Assembly: GCF_006542275.1 (NCBI RefSeq)
Contig: NZ_CP041217.1
Location: forward strand, 2,713,501-2,777,500
Direction of reading: 5' to 3'
From: Saccharibacillus brassicae
GTDB taxonomy: Bacteria > Bacillota > Bacilli > Paenibacillales > Paenibacillaceae
Length of the DNA: 64,000 nucleotides
In this document: positions 25,416-34,376 of the stretch, piece after piece
How the letters are laid out: every line of letters begins with the position of its first letter
Numbering within the stretch: position 1 is the stretch's first letter
The notes under the pieces: generated by a model
What the model was told of the DNA's origin: nothing
The model's input: only the letters and a program-made list of their open reading frames with translations
Database searches by the model: none
Position numbers and translations under genes: made by a program

Positions 25416-26702
25416 ATGACGAATGAAACTAACCCGGCTGTTCTGCACACGCCGGAGATGATCTCCGCTTTGACCGCGCTGTACGGCGCAGCCAAGCTTG
25501 ACGAACAAACGGTGCGCTACCAAAAAGTGCTGGACGCGTACGCCGACACCTACGGACCGGAAGCGGTGCGGCTGTTCAGCGCGCCGGGACGGACCGAGAT
25601 CGGCGGCAACCATACCGACCATAACCACGGCAAAGTGCTGACCGGCAGTATCGATCTCGATACGATCGCCGCGGCGGCGAAGACGGAAGAGAACGTCATT
25701 ACGCTGCGTTCGGAAGGCTACGAGCGGCAGTACGCCATTGATCTAGATCAGTTGGAGATCAACGCCGAAGACGACGGGACGGCGGGCTTGATCCGCGGCA
25801 TCGTCGCCGGCTTCGCCGAACAGGGCTACCGGACCGGCGGATTCCGCGCCTACGTCTCGAGCAGCGTGTACAGCGCTTCGGGGCTCAGCTCGTCCGCTTC
25901 GTTCGAGATGCTGATCTGCACGATCCTCAGCGAGTTCTATAATGAAGGAAGCTTGGACGCGGTGCAGATCGGCAAGATCGGCAAATACGCGGAAAATAAA
26001 TTTTGGAACAAGCCGTCCGGCCTGCTGGACCAGATCGCCTGCGCGCACGGCGGCCTGATCTCGATCGACTTCGAGAATCCGGACGAGCCGGTGATCGAGC
26101 CGGTTACGTACCGTTTCGATCAGGACGGGTATGCGCTCGTGATCGTAAATACCGGCGGCAACCATGCGGATCTGACCGAGGACTACGCAGCCGTTCCGCG
26201 GGAAATGTTCGCGGTGGCGGAGCTGCTCGGAACCGAGTTCTGCCGCGGCACGTCGGCGGACGAACTGTACGCGCGCCTGCCGGAAATCCGGGAAAAAGCC
26301 GGCGACCGTGCCGTGCTTCGCGCGCTGCACTTTTTCGAAGAAAACGAGCGCGTAGACGGCATGCTGGAAGCGCTGCGCCGCGAAGATCTGCAGGCGTTCC
26401 TGCCGCTGATTACGGAATCGGGCAATTCGTCGTGGAAATGGCTGCAGAACGTCTATCGTCCCGCAGCGACGAGCGGACAGGAAGTGGCGATCGCGCTGGC
26501 GATCACAGAGCGCTATATCAAGCAGCTCGGAGCGGGCGCGTGCCGCGTACACGGCGGCGGATTTGCGGGCGTGATTCTGGCCGTGCTGCCGCAGGATGCG
26601 GTCACGGCGTATCAAGATCTGATCCAGCGCACGCTGGGCACGGAGTCGCTTGAGATCCAGGTCCGCGCGCACGGCGCCGTCTGCCTGGATCGAGTGAAGT
26701 AG
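25416..26702 (+). CDS. galK: Galactokinase (GHMP kinase family)
   Basis: Phosphorylates galactose at C1 in the Leloir pathway. The 428-residue protein has the galactokinase signature APGRTEIGGNHTDHNHGKVL (about residues 54-73), the ATP-binding GHMP loop SSSVYSASGLSSSASFEM, an Asp in the PSGLLDQIACAHGG block and the C-terminal motif GAGACRVHGGGFAGVIL. It is longer than the E. coli enzyme (382), with an N-terminal extension of about 25 residues. ATG 25416 follows CAGGAGGA. It stands alone; galE and galT are not in the window. Confidence 0.88.
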   Translation: MTNETNPAVLHTPEMISALTALYGAAKLDEQTVRYQKVLDAYADTYGPEAVRLFSAPGRTEIGGNHTDHNHGKVLTGSIDLDTIAAAAKTEENVITLRSEGYERQYAIDLDQLEINAEDDGTAGLIRGIVAGFAEQGYRTGGFRAYVSSSVYSASGLSSSASFEMLICTILSEFYNEGSLDAVQIGKIGKYAENKFWNKPSGLLDQIACAHGGLISIDFENPDEPVIEPVTYRFDQDGYALVIVNTGGNHADLTEDYAAVPREMFAVAELLGTEFCRGTSADELYARLPEIREKAGDRAVLRALHFFEENERVDGMLEALRREDLQAFLPLITESGNSSWKWLQNVYRPAATSGQEVAIALAITERYIKQLGAGACRVHGGGFAGVILAVLPQDAVTAYQDLIQRTLGTESLEIQVRAHGAVCLDRVK

Positions 26703-26724
26703 CCTTCAATACACGCTAAAAAAG

Positions 26725-26762
26725 AAACGAGCCGCCGAAGAGATTCGGGAGGCTCGTTTTTT
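26725..26762. terminator. Bidirectional terminator between galK and the ABC permease gene
   Basis: AAACGAGCC pairs with GGCTCGTTT (26725-26733 with 26751-26759); an A run precedes and a T run follows, so it serves both convergent genes. Confidence 0.85.
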
Positions 26763-26784
26763 ACATTCCGTCTTGTCCGTCGAA

Positions 26785-27495
26785 TTACCGCTGGTCCGCT
26801 CGTTTCCACCAAGATATCGTCCCGAACGCACCAAGCTCAAATACCAGGATCAGAATCACATAACTGGCTGTACCCAGCGGAAACAGCGTCAAGCCGCTCA
26901 TCGACAGATGCAGTGCCGGAATCGACCAGGGCAGATAAGGGCCGAGTGCGGTCGGTCCTGCAGTCAGGGCGACCATCAGCGTGGTGAACGCGTAAGCGAT
27001 CGGAACCAGATAACCGCGCGAGATGCTGGCCAGCAGCGCGATCGGCGAACAGAGCAGCAGATGAAACACGGCTATCAGCAGCAGTTCGACGAACTGATGG
27101 GCGATAATAGGCCAGGAAAAACCGGGAACGCCGATGAACAAGCCGATCAGCAGCGAGAAAGCGAAGATCGTCAGCGCGGCGACCAGCCACCAGAACGCGA
27201 TAACGACAGCCTTGGCGATCACAAGGGTGGTGCGCGAGACTGGCAGGGCCAGCAGATCTTTCACGGTCCGGTCCGTATATTCCCTCCCGAAGGTCCAGGC
27301 GGTAATCGTCCCGAACCCCATCAGACCGAATACGGAAGCGAACAAGAAGGTCATGCTTCCCAAATGCTCGTTCCAGTCCGCTCCGCCGGAGCGAATGCCG
27401 GTCACGAACAACAGGAAGACCAACATCCCCCACAATACCGGTGAACGGCTCAATTTTCGATTTTCCACGTAAACGGCATTCCCTAATAATCTCAT
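26785..27495 (-). CDS. ABC-2 type transporter permease (BcrB-like)
   Basis: A 236-residue integral membrane protein with six predicted helices; the region VFGLMGFGTITAWTFGREYT followed by DLLALPVSR is typical of ABC-2 permeases that export bacitracin, lantibiotics or other small molecules. The start is ATG 27495, which has GGGAGG 8 bp upstream; ATG 27519 would overlap the stop of the ATPase gene. It ends 24 bp after the ATPase gene in the same operon. The substrate is unknown. Confidence 0.83.
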   Translation of the reverse strand: MRLLGNAVYVENRKLSRSPVLWGMLVFLLFVTGIRSGGADWNEHLGSMTFLFASVFGLMGFGTITAWTFGREYTDRTVKDLLALPVSRTTLVIAKAVVIAFWWLVAALTIFAFSLLIGLFIGVPGFSWPIIAHQFVELLLIAVFHLLLCSPIALLASISRGYLVPIAYAFTTLMVALTAGPTALGPYLPWSIPALHLSMSGLTLFPLGTASYVILILVFELGAFGTISWWKRADQR

Positions 27496-27518
27496 ATTGG
27501 ATATCCTCCCTACAGCCA

Positions 27519-28433
27519 TTATTCGCTTACCCGCTGTAAAAAATACGATTCAAGCCCTTCTTCTTCAACCGTCAGCCCGGCCAGTGAAAGGTTGGCGTCC
27601 ACCAGCAGCCTGGCTACCCGTTCCGGCTGCCGGATCGCCTGTTCGTCCGCAATCTCGATACTGCCTTCAGCCGAGATTTGCGCACGGTAACCGGCTTCCA
27701 GCAGCAGTCGATTCGCGGTTTCCCCATGATCTTGAACCTTAACCATCAGCCGTTTACGCCGAAGCTGCTCGAATTCCTGCGAGCTGATCTCTTGAATCAG
27801 TGTGCCGCCGTGAATGATGCCGATCCGCGATGCCAGCTTGGACATCTCTTCCAAAATGTGGCTGGAAATAAATACGGTCATCCCTTCCTCCCTGGCCAAG
27901 CGGCGCAGAAGTTCGCGAACCTGAACGATGCCTGCCGGGTCGAGCGCATTGGTGGGTTCGTCCAGAATCAGAACGGAGGGGTTATGGATCAAGGCTTTGG
28001 CCAGGCCAAGCTTCTGGGCATTGCCGAGCGATAGATTTTTGGCTTTGGTATCGGCATAAGGCGTCAGCTGCAATTTTTCGATGACGGATTCGGTCGCGCT
28101 TTTTGCCGGCAGACCCCGCAGTCTGGCGATCAGCCGTAGATTGTCGCGTACCGTAAAATTCGGGTATGCATAAGGTGTCTCCACCATGTAGCCGATCTGT
28201 CGCCACAGATCGGGCTTGGCTTCGATGATGCTTCGACCGTTGATATAGGCGGCTCCGGAAGTCGGCCGAATCATGCCCAGCAGCATACGGATCGTCGTCG
28301 TTTTTCCGGCTCCGTTCAGACCCAGAAATCCGTAAATTTCTCCCCGGTGCACATTCAGCGATACGTCCTGCAGAACCGAATGGGCGCCGTACCGTTTGGT
28401 CAAAGATTCCGTGCGAATGATCTCCTGCATCAT
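27519..28433 (-). CDS. ABC transporter ATP-binding protein (BcrA-like)
   Basis: A 304-residue ATPase that energises the downstream permease. Walker A is GLNGAGKTTT (about residue 40), the signature region is LSLGNAQKLGLAKAL, Walker B with switch is VLILDEPTNALDP, and the H-loop is ISSHIL. The 90-residue C-terminal extension with low similarity is usual in BcrA/LanF-type exporters. Two adjacent ATG codons (28433, 28430) follow AAAGGAGAG; either may be used. The promoter region carries a TetR-type operator (28464-28475). Confidence 0.88.
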   Translation of the reverse strand: MMQEIIRTESLTKRYGAHSVLQDVSLNVHRGEIYGFLGLNGAGKTTTIRMLLGMIRPTSGAAYINGRSIIEAKPDLWRQIGYMVETPYAYPNFTVRDNLRLIARLRGLPAKSATESVIEKLQLTPYADTKAKNLSLGNAQKLGLAKALIHNPSVLILDEPTNALDPAGIVQVRELLRRLAREEGMTVFISSHILEEMSKLASRIGIIHGGTLIQEISSQEFEQLRRKRLMVKVQDHGETANRLLLEAGYRAQISAEGSIEIADEQAIRQPERVARLLVDANLSLAGLTVEEEGLESYFLQRVSE

Positions 28434-28463
28434 CAACTCTCCTTTTTTTTATTTCATTTACCG

Positions 28464-28475
28464 AACGTTCGTTGA
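28464..28475. promoter_or_regulatory. TetR-type operator upstream of the ABC operon
   Basis: AACGTTCGTTGA, within the 10-bp palindrome CGAACGTTCG (28462-28471). The identical 12-mer recurs upstream of the neighbouring tetR gene. Confidence 0.7.
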
Positions 28476-28511
28476 GTCAAATTGTCAAAAAAAGAAGCAC
28501 CGAAGTGCCGC

Positions 28512-29156
28512 TTATTCGCTGATCGGTTTGGCCCACAACTCCATGTAGAATTGCGATAATGTCCGGGCTTCCTCCTGCTCCATGCGGTTTCCCCTCAACA
28601 GCTGCTGGATCACGGTAAACACGATATGCGCCAAAAACTGCGAGGAAGCGAGCGAGAAATCCATGTACCGAATATCGCCCTGCTCCGCGCGCTGCGACAG
28701 ATAATCGGACATCGCTTCGAACGGAAGACGGGTGACGCTGTCGAGCGCTTCTTTCTGTTCGTCGCTCAGCAGAGAGCGCTCGCGAAGCAGAATCTGGAAG
28801 TAGGCTTGGTCTTCCGTCAATTTCTGCGCCAGTCCGACAATCAGTTCCGTTAATACATGGGACAGGGGCAGATCGGTTTTTGCAAAAATCTTTTGAAAAA
28901 ACAAAACGATGCCGCCGATCCGTTCTTCCTGCGCCGTTTGCAGCACGGTGGTCAGAATTTCGAATTTGCCGCCGGGAAAATAGTGATACGTCAGGGCATC
29001 CGCCATGCCGATCGCTTTATTCAGCTCGCGCATCGATACGGCATGATACCCTTTGCTCGCAAAAAGTTGCTTGGCCGTCTGGAGGATCTGCTGTCTGCGA
29101 TGTACAGCTTGAAGATCTCGACTTGTCATACGTTTGCCGGGCTGTTTCGATTCCAT
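28512..29156 (-). CDS. TetR-family transcriptional regulator
   Basis: A 214-residue repressor. The N-terminal DNA-binding domain spans about 18-65, with helix-turn-helix residues MRELNKAIGMADALTYHYFP; the rest is the helical effector domain. It lies directly upstream of, and in the same direction as, the ABC exporter genes. Matching operators in front of its own gene and in front of the ABC operon indicate that it represses both and is relieved by a ligand, probably the exported compound. GAGGAACGG precedes ATG 29156. Confidence 0.88.
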   Translation of the reverse strand: MESKQPGKRMTSRDLQAVHRRQQILQTAKQLFASKGYHAVSMRELNKAIGMADALTYHYFPGGKFEILTTVLQTAQEERIGGIVLFFQKIFAKTDLPLSHVLTELIVGLAQKLTEDQAYFQILLRERSLLSDEQKEALDSVTRLPFEAMSDYLSQRAEQGDIRYMDFSLASSQFLAHIVFTVIQQLLRGNRMEQEEARTLSQFYMELWAKPISE

Positions 29157-29176
29157 AACCGTTCCTCATTTCACTA

Positions 29177-29188
29177 AACGTTCGTTGA
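29177..29188. promoter_or_regulatory. TetR-type operator upstream of tetR
   Basis: AACGTTCGTTGA, 20 bp before the tetR start codon, identical to 28464-28475. Its placement fits autorepression. Confidence 0.7.
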
Positions 29189-29228
29189 ACCAATAATAAG
29201 CGCGTTTGCCGGCAAAGTCAAATCCAAA

Positions 29229-29263
29229 GCAAAAACAAGCCGGACGTTGAACCGCCGGCTTGT
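29229..29263 (-). terminator. Terminator after the ferredoxin-NADP reductase gene
   Basis: On the minus strand ACAAGCCGG / CCGGCTTGT (29263-29255 with 29243-29235) followed by TTTTTG. Confidence 0.85.
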
Positions 29264-29277
29264 GCATTGGAATGAAA

Positions 29278-30303
29278 TCACAGAGGCTTCGATGCCGCCA
29301 ACGCCCGGTTCAACTCGCGGAACCGGTCATGATGCGACGACACGCCGGCCATTTTGCTGGCGTTCGGATCGAGGTACAGCTTGGCGTGGTTGACCGCCAG
29401 CACGGCGTCGTTGAATGCACCGGCGATCAGGCGCACCTTCGTGCCGAAGGTGACGAAGTCGCCCGCGCCGAACACGCCCGGAATCGACGTGGCCATGCTG
29501 TTGTCGACCGTCACGCCGTAATCCTGCCGCTCCAATCCCCATTCGAGCAGATGTCCGTAATTGCGGCTGAAGCCGTGGTTGACGAGAATTTCGTCCGCTT
29601 CGATCCGCATTTCGGCGCCGGTCTCGGCATCGGACAGCTCGACGGCATGGATCCGGTCGCCTTCGCCGATCAGGCGGGAGACGTTGAACGGCGTGCGCAC
29701 TTCGGCGCTTGCGTACATACGCGTTACCTGGCGCTCCAGCGCGTCGAACTCGCGGCGCCGGTGGACGACGGTGACATGCGAAGCATAGTCCGCAAGTTCG
29801 ACGGCCCAATCGACCGCGGAATTGCCGCCGCCGGTCACCAGCACTTTTTTGCCGCGAAAATGTTCCAGATCGGTGATCGTATAATGCAGATTCGCCAGTT
29901 CGTAGCGGTCGGCGCCTTCGACGGCAAGCTTCTGGATCTGCGTGATGCCGCGTCCGGCGCACATCAGGAGCGTGCGCGTGAGATGCAGCTCGCCCGTATC
30001 GGAAGTCAGCATCAGCACGCCGTCTTCCCGCCGCTGCAGGCCGCGAATCTCCTGTCCGAACACGATCGTCGGATCGAAAGTCCGCGCCTGCCGCTCCAGA
30101 TCGAGGATCAGCTGCTCGCAGCGGATCGGGTTGACCCCGCCCACGTCCCAGATCATCTTCTCCGGGTACATGCGCATGAATCCGCCGAGCTCGTGCTTGG
30201 CCTCGATCAGCTTGGTGCGCATCTCGCGCATGCCGGCATAGAAAGAAGCATACATGCCCGCCGGGCCGCCGCCCACGATCGTCAGGTCATAAATATCGGT
30301 CAT
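29278..30303 (-). CDS. Ferredoxin--NADP+ reductase, thioredoxin-reductase-like type
   Basis: A 341-residue FAD enzyme that passes electrons between NADPH and ferredoxin or flavodoxin. The FAD motif is LTIVGGGPAGMYASFYAG, the NADPH motif is VLVTGGGNSAVDWAVEL, and the ATG-like GVFGAGDFVTF lies near the C-terminus. No CxxC redox pair is present, so it is not a thioredoxin reductase; it matches the YumC/YcgT group. The start is ATG 30303 with AGGAGAG 10 bp upstream; GTG 30312 overlaps that site. It follows the siderophore-binding protein gene by 37 bp, so it may supply reductant for iron release (inference). Confidence 0.88.
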   Translation of the reverse strand: MTDIYDLTIVGGGPAGMYASFYAGMREMRTKLIEAKHELGGFMRMYPEKMIWDVGGVNPIRCEQLILDLERQARTFDPTIVFGQEIRGLQRREDGVLMLTSDTGELHLTRTLLMCAGRGITQIQKLAVEGADRYELANLHYTITDLEHFRGKKVLVTGGGNSAVDWAVELADYASHVTVVHRRREFDALERQVTRMYASAEVRTPFNVSRLIGEGDRIHAVELSDAETGAEMRIEADEILVNHGFSRNYGHLLEWGLERQDYGVTVDNSMATSIPGVFGAGDFVTFGTKVRLIAGAFNDAVLAVNHAKLYLDPNASKMAGVSSHHDRFRELNRALAASKPL

Positions 30304-30340
30304 TGCGTTCACTCTCCTATTCGGCCGCGGAAGCGTGCCG

Positions 30341-31393
30341 TCATTGTAGGGCCGTCAGCCGCTTTACCAGTTCGTCCGTGAAGTTGGCGTACCCGATCGG
30401 GCCTTCGCCCTGCACCAGATCCTGCGTCGTGACCGGAATGACATGGCCTTCCTTGACCGCGCGCAGGCCTTTCCACAGGCTGCTCTTCATGAGCTGGTCG
30501 TAAAATTCGGTGCCGTCTTCGCCGTCGACGACCCGCTGCTCCAGCAGGATGTAGTCGGGATCGATCTCCGGCAGAAATTCGAGCGAGAACGGGGTGAACC
30601 AGTCTTCGGCGCCGGCAATCGCCGGCGGCACGTTCAGGCCGAGATCGTGATACAGCAGCTTGATCGCGCCGCCCCGCTGCTCGTCGTCGCCCAGATAGCG
30701 GTACTGCTTGGCTTCGACGCGCAGCACGAGCACGGTCCGGTCGCCGAGCGCCTGCTCCAACTGCGAAGCCGCTTCGGCGGTCTTCGCGTGGTAGGCGGCC
30801 ATCTCGGCGTCGCTCTCGCTCTGCTTGTCGAACAGCTGCGCAAGCTTCGGCATCGATTCTTCCATGCCGACGGTCGAATCGAGCGCGACGGTCGGAGCGA
30901 TCTTGGTCATCTGCTCGTACGTGCTCTCGTCGACCGAGATGCCCGGCGCGACGATCAGGTCGGGAGCCAGCGACAGCAGCAGCTCGAAGTTGTGTTCGTA
31001 CTGCGGATATTCGATGATCTCGACGCCCTGCTCCTGCAAATACTGCGTGCGGTATTCCGGCTCGACGCTGCTCGTGTACAGCACCATGTCCGGCGCTTCG
31101 CCCATCGAAGCCAGGTATTCGGCGTAGCGCGAACTCGTCACGAGCACGCGCTGCGGATCGGCCGGAATACTCACTTCGCCGTACAGATCCGTATAGGCGC
31201 GGGGCGAAGCTTCCTGCGCGGGCTTCGCTGCGGCTTTGTCGGCGGAGACTGTATGGGCCGGCGGCGCGGCTGCGTCCGGAGAAGCCGCGTCCGCGGAAGC
31301 GGAAGGCGACGCCGGACTTGCATCGGTCGAGCAGGCGGCAAGCGTAACGGCCAGGAACAACGTTCCGAGCAGGGGAATCAAGCGTTGGGACAT
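30341..31393 (-). CDS. Iron-siderophore ABC transporter substrate-binding lipoprotein
   Basis: A 350-residue periplasmic-binding-type protein anchored to the membrane. The lipobox is LTLAAC at the end of the signal peptide (Cys about 20), followed by a Ser/Ala/Pro-rich linker to residue about 60 and the two-lobed FhuD/BtuF domain (VLVTSSRYAEYLASMG, LAPDLIVAPG). The start is ATG 31393 after GAGGAGAG; the longer open frame begins in the Fur box. A Fur box upstream indicates iron repression. The matching permease and ATPase genes are not in the window, so the protein must work with a transporter encoded elsewhere or beyond. Confidence 0.9.
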   Translation of the reverse strand: MSQRLIPLLGTLFLAVTLAACSTDASPASPSASADAASPDAAAPPAHTVSADKAAAKPAQEASPRAYTDLYGEVSIPADPQRVLVTSSRYAEYLASMGEAPDMVLYTSSVEPEYRTQYLQEQGVEIIEYPQYEHNFELLLSLAPDLIVAPGISVDESTYEQMTKIAPTVALDSTVGMEESMPKLAQLFDKQSESDAEMAAYHAKTAEAASQLEQALGDRTVLVLRVEAKQYRYLGDDEQRGGAIKLLYHDLGLNVPPAIAGAEDWFTPFSLEFLPEIDPDYILLEQRVVDGEDGTEFYDQLMKSSLWKGLRAVKEGHVIPVTTQDLVQGEGPIGYANFTDELVKRLTALQ

Positions 31394-31421
31394 AGGGAAT
31401 CTCTCCTCGTCTTCTGTGTAA

Positions 31422-31440
31422 TAATGATAATCATTGTCAT
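31422..31440. promoter_or_regulatory. Fur box
   Basis: TAATGATAATCATTGTCAT; the 7-1-7 core TGATAATCATTGTCA (31425-31439) differs from the Bacillus consensus at one base. It lies 29 bp before the binding-protein start. Confidence 0.85.
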
Positions 31441-31516
31441 TTACACAGCATAGCAAAGAGAAGGAGAGGGCTCCATAGTCGAACGTGCGAAAAGAATAGG
31501 ACGATTGTGCGCGGGC

Positions 31517-33169
31517 TCAAGACTGCGCATGCGCGCTGCCGGTCAGGCAGGCGACGACGTAAGCGATCAGGGCGGCATGTCCGGTCGTGCCGAGCCCCGC
31601 GGCCCACAGCCGCGTATCCGCGTCGTAGACCCGGCCGCGGCGAACGGCGGTCAGCTGCGGCCAGAAGGAGCTGCCGAGCAGGCGCTCCATGTTCTCGTCC
31701 GCGGCGCCGGCTTCCGTCAGGCGATTCTCGACGAACAGGTAATCCGGATCGAGCCTGGCGAGCCGCTCCGGCGCCACCGGATTGAACCAGGCCTGCCCGG
31801 CGTCGAGGGCGGCAGGCAGGGACAAGCCGAGTTCGCGGTACAGCACGCGCGAAGCGCCGCTCGAATGCGCGCCGAGATAGCGGCAGCCCGTGCGTTCGAC
31901 GCGCAGCACCATGACGGAGGCGCCCGGTTCGAGCGCTGCGGCGAGTTCCTGCCGGGCCTGCGCGGCTTCGGCATCCATCTGCCGCAGCCGTTCGGCCGCT
32001 GCGGCTTCCCGGCCGAACAGGGCGGCGAGCCGCTCGACCGTGCCGACGAGGTCGGGCGAGATCCGCACGAGGGCGGGCGCGAGCGCGCGGAGCCGATGGA
32101 GCGTATAGTCGTCCGTCGGTCCGCAGAGCAGCAGTTCCGGCCGGGCTTCGCGGATCGCATCGATCTGCAGCGAATGCTGCGGGGAGCGGATCACGCGCAC
32201 GCCGTGCCGCTCGAACCGCTCAAGCTGCGCGGCGGGAACAAGCTCCGGGGTGAGCGCCACGCTGTGGGGCGTCACGCCGAGATCGAGCAGAATCTCGGCG
32301 CCGCGGGCGGACGTGACGCAGATGCGGCGGGAAGAGACCGTGCCCGCGTAGTCGCGCGGCGCACAGCGGGCGAATTGTTTGAAGCGGCGGCTGAAGTACG
32401 ACGCGTCTTCGAAGCCGACCCGCGCCGCGATCTCGCGGGTGGGCAGGCTGGAAGACAGCAGATGTTCCTGCGCGCGGTAGATGCGGTACGCGGACAAATA
32501 GTCTAGCGGCGGCTGTCCGGCATAGTCGCGGAATTTGCGCGAGTAATGCCACGGGCTGAGACCCGCGATGTCCGCAAGCGTCTCGCGGGTCAGATTGCGG
32601 GCGTAATGCTGGCGGATATGGGCCATCGAGCGGCGCAGCCCTTCTTCGGTGCCGTCTGCGCCCGCGCGGTTCTCCGGCCGGTAGAACGATTCGATCAGCG
32701 TCAGCAGCAGCCGCTGCCGGCGGATCGCCTGCCCGGCGCTGCCTCCTTGGCCGCGCCGCAGTTCGCCGCTCAGCTCGGCGAGCGTCTCCGCCGGCACGGA
32801 AGACAGCTGGAAGCTGTCGCCGGAAGGCAGCTCCCAGAAGCGCGGATGCAGCTCCGGCGCTCCGCCTTCGTCGCCGCGCAGCCCGTACAGGCGCACCGCG
32901 ATGACCCAGCCTTCGGCGCCTTCCGCCGCGCTCGAAGGCGCTTCGATCCGCACGCCTTCGAGCGCGGCGAGAGCTTCGCCGGAGCGCAGCGTCACGGAGC
33001 GGCCTTCGATGCTCCAGGCCATCGCGCCCGTGCCCAGCAGAAACAGGAAGTTCGTATCCAGGTTGCGCGCCTGCGGCGCTTCCGCCAGCCAATCGGACAG
33101 CCGCCAGCAGCCGATCCATTGAAACTGCACCGGAACCGATGCTTCGCCGTATTCCAAAAAATTCGTCAT
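31517..33169 (-). CDS. btr: Btr-like AraC regulator fused to a siderophore-binding domain
   Basis: A 550-residue protein with the layout of B. subtilis Btr (529 residues): an N-terminal cupin-like part, a double helix-turn-helix AraC domain in the middle (about 185-285, LADIAGLSPWHYSRKF and IAARVGFEDASYFSRRFKQF), and a C-terminal siderophore-binding domain (about 290-545) homologous to the neighbouring lipoprotein. Btr senses ferric bacillibactin and activates its uptake genes. Here the target is presumably the next gene downstream, the Fur-controlled binding protein. GGAGGAAGG precedes ATG 33169. The ligand is not shown by sequence. Confidence 0.87.
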   Translation of the reverse strand: MTNFLEYGEASVPVQFQWIGCWRLSDWLAEAPQARNLDTNFLFLLGTGAMAWSIEGRSVTLRSGEALAALEGVRIEAPSSAAEGAEGWVIAVRLYGLRGDEGGAPELHPRFWELPSGDSFQLSSVPAETLAELSGELRRGQGGSAGQAIRRQRLLLTLIESFYRPENRAGADGTEEGLRRSMAHIRQHYARNLTRETLADIAGLSPWHYSRKFRDYAGQPPLDYLSAYRIYRAQEHLLSSSLPTREIAARVGFEDASYFSRRFKQFARCAPRDYAGTVSSRRICVTSARGAEILLDLGVTPHSVALTPELVPAAQLERFERHGVRVIRSPQHSLQIDAIREARPELLLCGPTDDYTLHRLRALAPALVRISPDLVGTVERLAALFGREAAAAERLRQMDAEAAQARQELAAALEPGASVMVLRVERTGCRYLGAHSSGASRVLYRELGLSLPAALDAGQAWFNPVAPERLARLDPDYLFVENRLTEAGAADENMERLLGSSFWPQLTAVRRGRVYDADTRLWAAGLGTTGHAALIAYVVACLTGSAHAQS

Positions 33170-33287
33170 GGAACCTTCCTCCTGTCCGGGCTTTAGCCTG
33201 CCGCGGCGACGGGCATGTTCCGGCCCGGCTGCGGCATTTCGATCTTTTTATCATAAAGGCGCATACGCTCCAGGCCAAGCACCGATT

Positions 33288-33316
33288 TTGATCGCCGCGC
33301 CCAAAAGTGCTATCGT
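33288..33316 (+). promoter_or_regulatory. Promoter of the aldo/keto reductase gene
   Basis: TTGATC (33288-33293), 17-bp spacer, TATCGT (33311-33316), 28 bp before the start codon. Confidence 0.55.
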
Positions 33317-33343
33317 AGAACCATACGAGAGGAGGGCTTTTTC

Positions 33344-34192
33344 ATGTCAACGCATATTCCGAACATCCGCCTGAACGACGGTCTCGACATCCCCGCGATC
33401 GGGCTCGGTACGTACTCGCTGAACGGCTTTTCCGGCGTCGAATCGGTCAAAAGCGGTATCGAAGCCGGCTTCAGGCTGATCGATTCGGCTTTTAACTACG
33501 AAAACGAAGGAGCGGTCGGCCGCGCGGTGCGCGAAGCTTCCGTTCCCCGCGAACAGCTGCGCATCTGCTCCAAGCTGCCGGGCCGCCACCACGCGTACGA
33601 CAAAGCGCTGCGCACGATCGAAGAATCGCTGCTGCGTACCGGGCTCGACTACTTCGACCTCTACATCATCCACTGGCCGAACCCGAAGCAGGGCAAATAC
33701 GTGGAAGCGTGGCAGGCGCTGATCGAAGCGCGCAAGCGCGGTTACGTCCGTTCGATCGGCGTGAGCAACTTCCTGCCGGAGCATAACGAACGTATCATCC
33801 GGGAGACGGGCGTCGCGCCGAGCCTCAACCAGGTCGAGCTGCACCCGTACTTCGAACAAGCGCATCAGCGCGCGGAAGACGCCAAGCACGGCATCGTCAC
33901 CGAATCGTGGAGCCCGCTCGGCCGCGGCAAAGGCGACGGCGTGCTGGAAGACTCGGCGGTGCGCGCGATCGCGCAGGCGCACGGCAAGACGCCGACGCAG
34001 ATCGTACTGCGCTGGCATACGCAGCTGGGCGCCGTTCCGATTCCCAAAGCCGGCTCGCGGGAACATCAGCAGGAGAACCTCGACATTTTCGATTTCGAGC
34101 TGAACAAGGAGCAGATGGCCGTCATCTCCGCGTTCAGCCAGGGCAACAAGCGGTTGTGGGATCAGGACCCGGCGGAATATGAAGAGTTTTGA
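33344..34192 (+). CDS. Aldo/keto reductase
   Basis: A 282-residue NADPH-dependent carbonyl reductase of the (beta/alpha)8 type. The first signature is GFRLIDSAFNYENEGAVG, with catalytic Asp and Tyr; the catalytic Lys is in ICSKLPG and the His in LYIIHWPNP. The coenzyme-binding C-terminus has VPIPKAGSREHQQENLDIF. It resembles the YtbE/2,5-diketogluconate reductase group; the physiological substrate is unknown. GAGAGGAGGG precedes ATG 33344. It is transcribed divergently from the btr-like gene. Confidence 0.9.
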   Translation: MSTHIPNIRLNDGLDIPAIGLGTYSLNGFSGVESVKSGIEAGFRLIDSAFNYENEGAVGRAVREASVPREQLRICSKLPGRHHAYDKALRTIEESLLRTGLDYFDLYIIHWPNPKQGKYVEAWQALIEARKRGYVRSIGVSNFLPEHNERIIRETGVAPSLNQVELHPYFEQAHQRAEDAKHGIVTESWSPLGRGKGDGVLEDSAVRAIAQAHGKTPTQIVLRWHTQLGAVPIPKAGSREHQQENLDIFDFELNKEQMAVISAFSQGNKRLWDQDPAEYEEF

Positions 34193-34213
34193 ACGGAATC
34201 TTGGCGTGTCCGC

Positions 34214-34248
34214 AAACCCTGCTCTCCTCTTGGAGAGTCGGGTTTCTT
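34214..34248 (+). terminator. Terminator after the aldo/keto reductase gene
   Basis: AAACCC...GCTCTCC pairs with GGAGAG...GGGTTT around a TCTT loop (34214-34243), followed by CTTTG. Confidence 0.75.
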
Positions 34249-34376
34249 TGTTGAAGGGCGGAGCCGGTTTGCTCTTTTTACCGAGAGGCAGGCCCGGAAG
34301 TGTAACCCAATCCCCCGACCCGCCGTATAACCCCTAACGATTTCATACACGACACAAAACCTAAGGGGAATGACCA

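Noticed and set aside
29278-30303. Thioredoxin reductase
   Set aside because: The flavin and NADPH motifs match that fold, but the redox CxxC pair is missing, so the ferredoxin-NADP reductase type is preferred.
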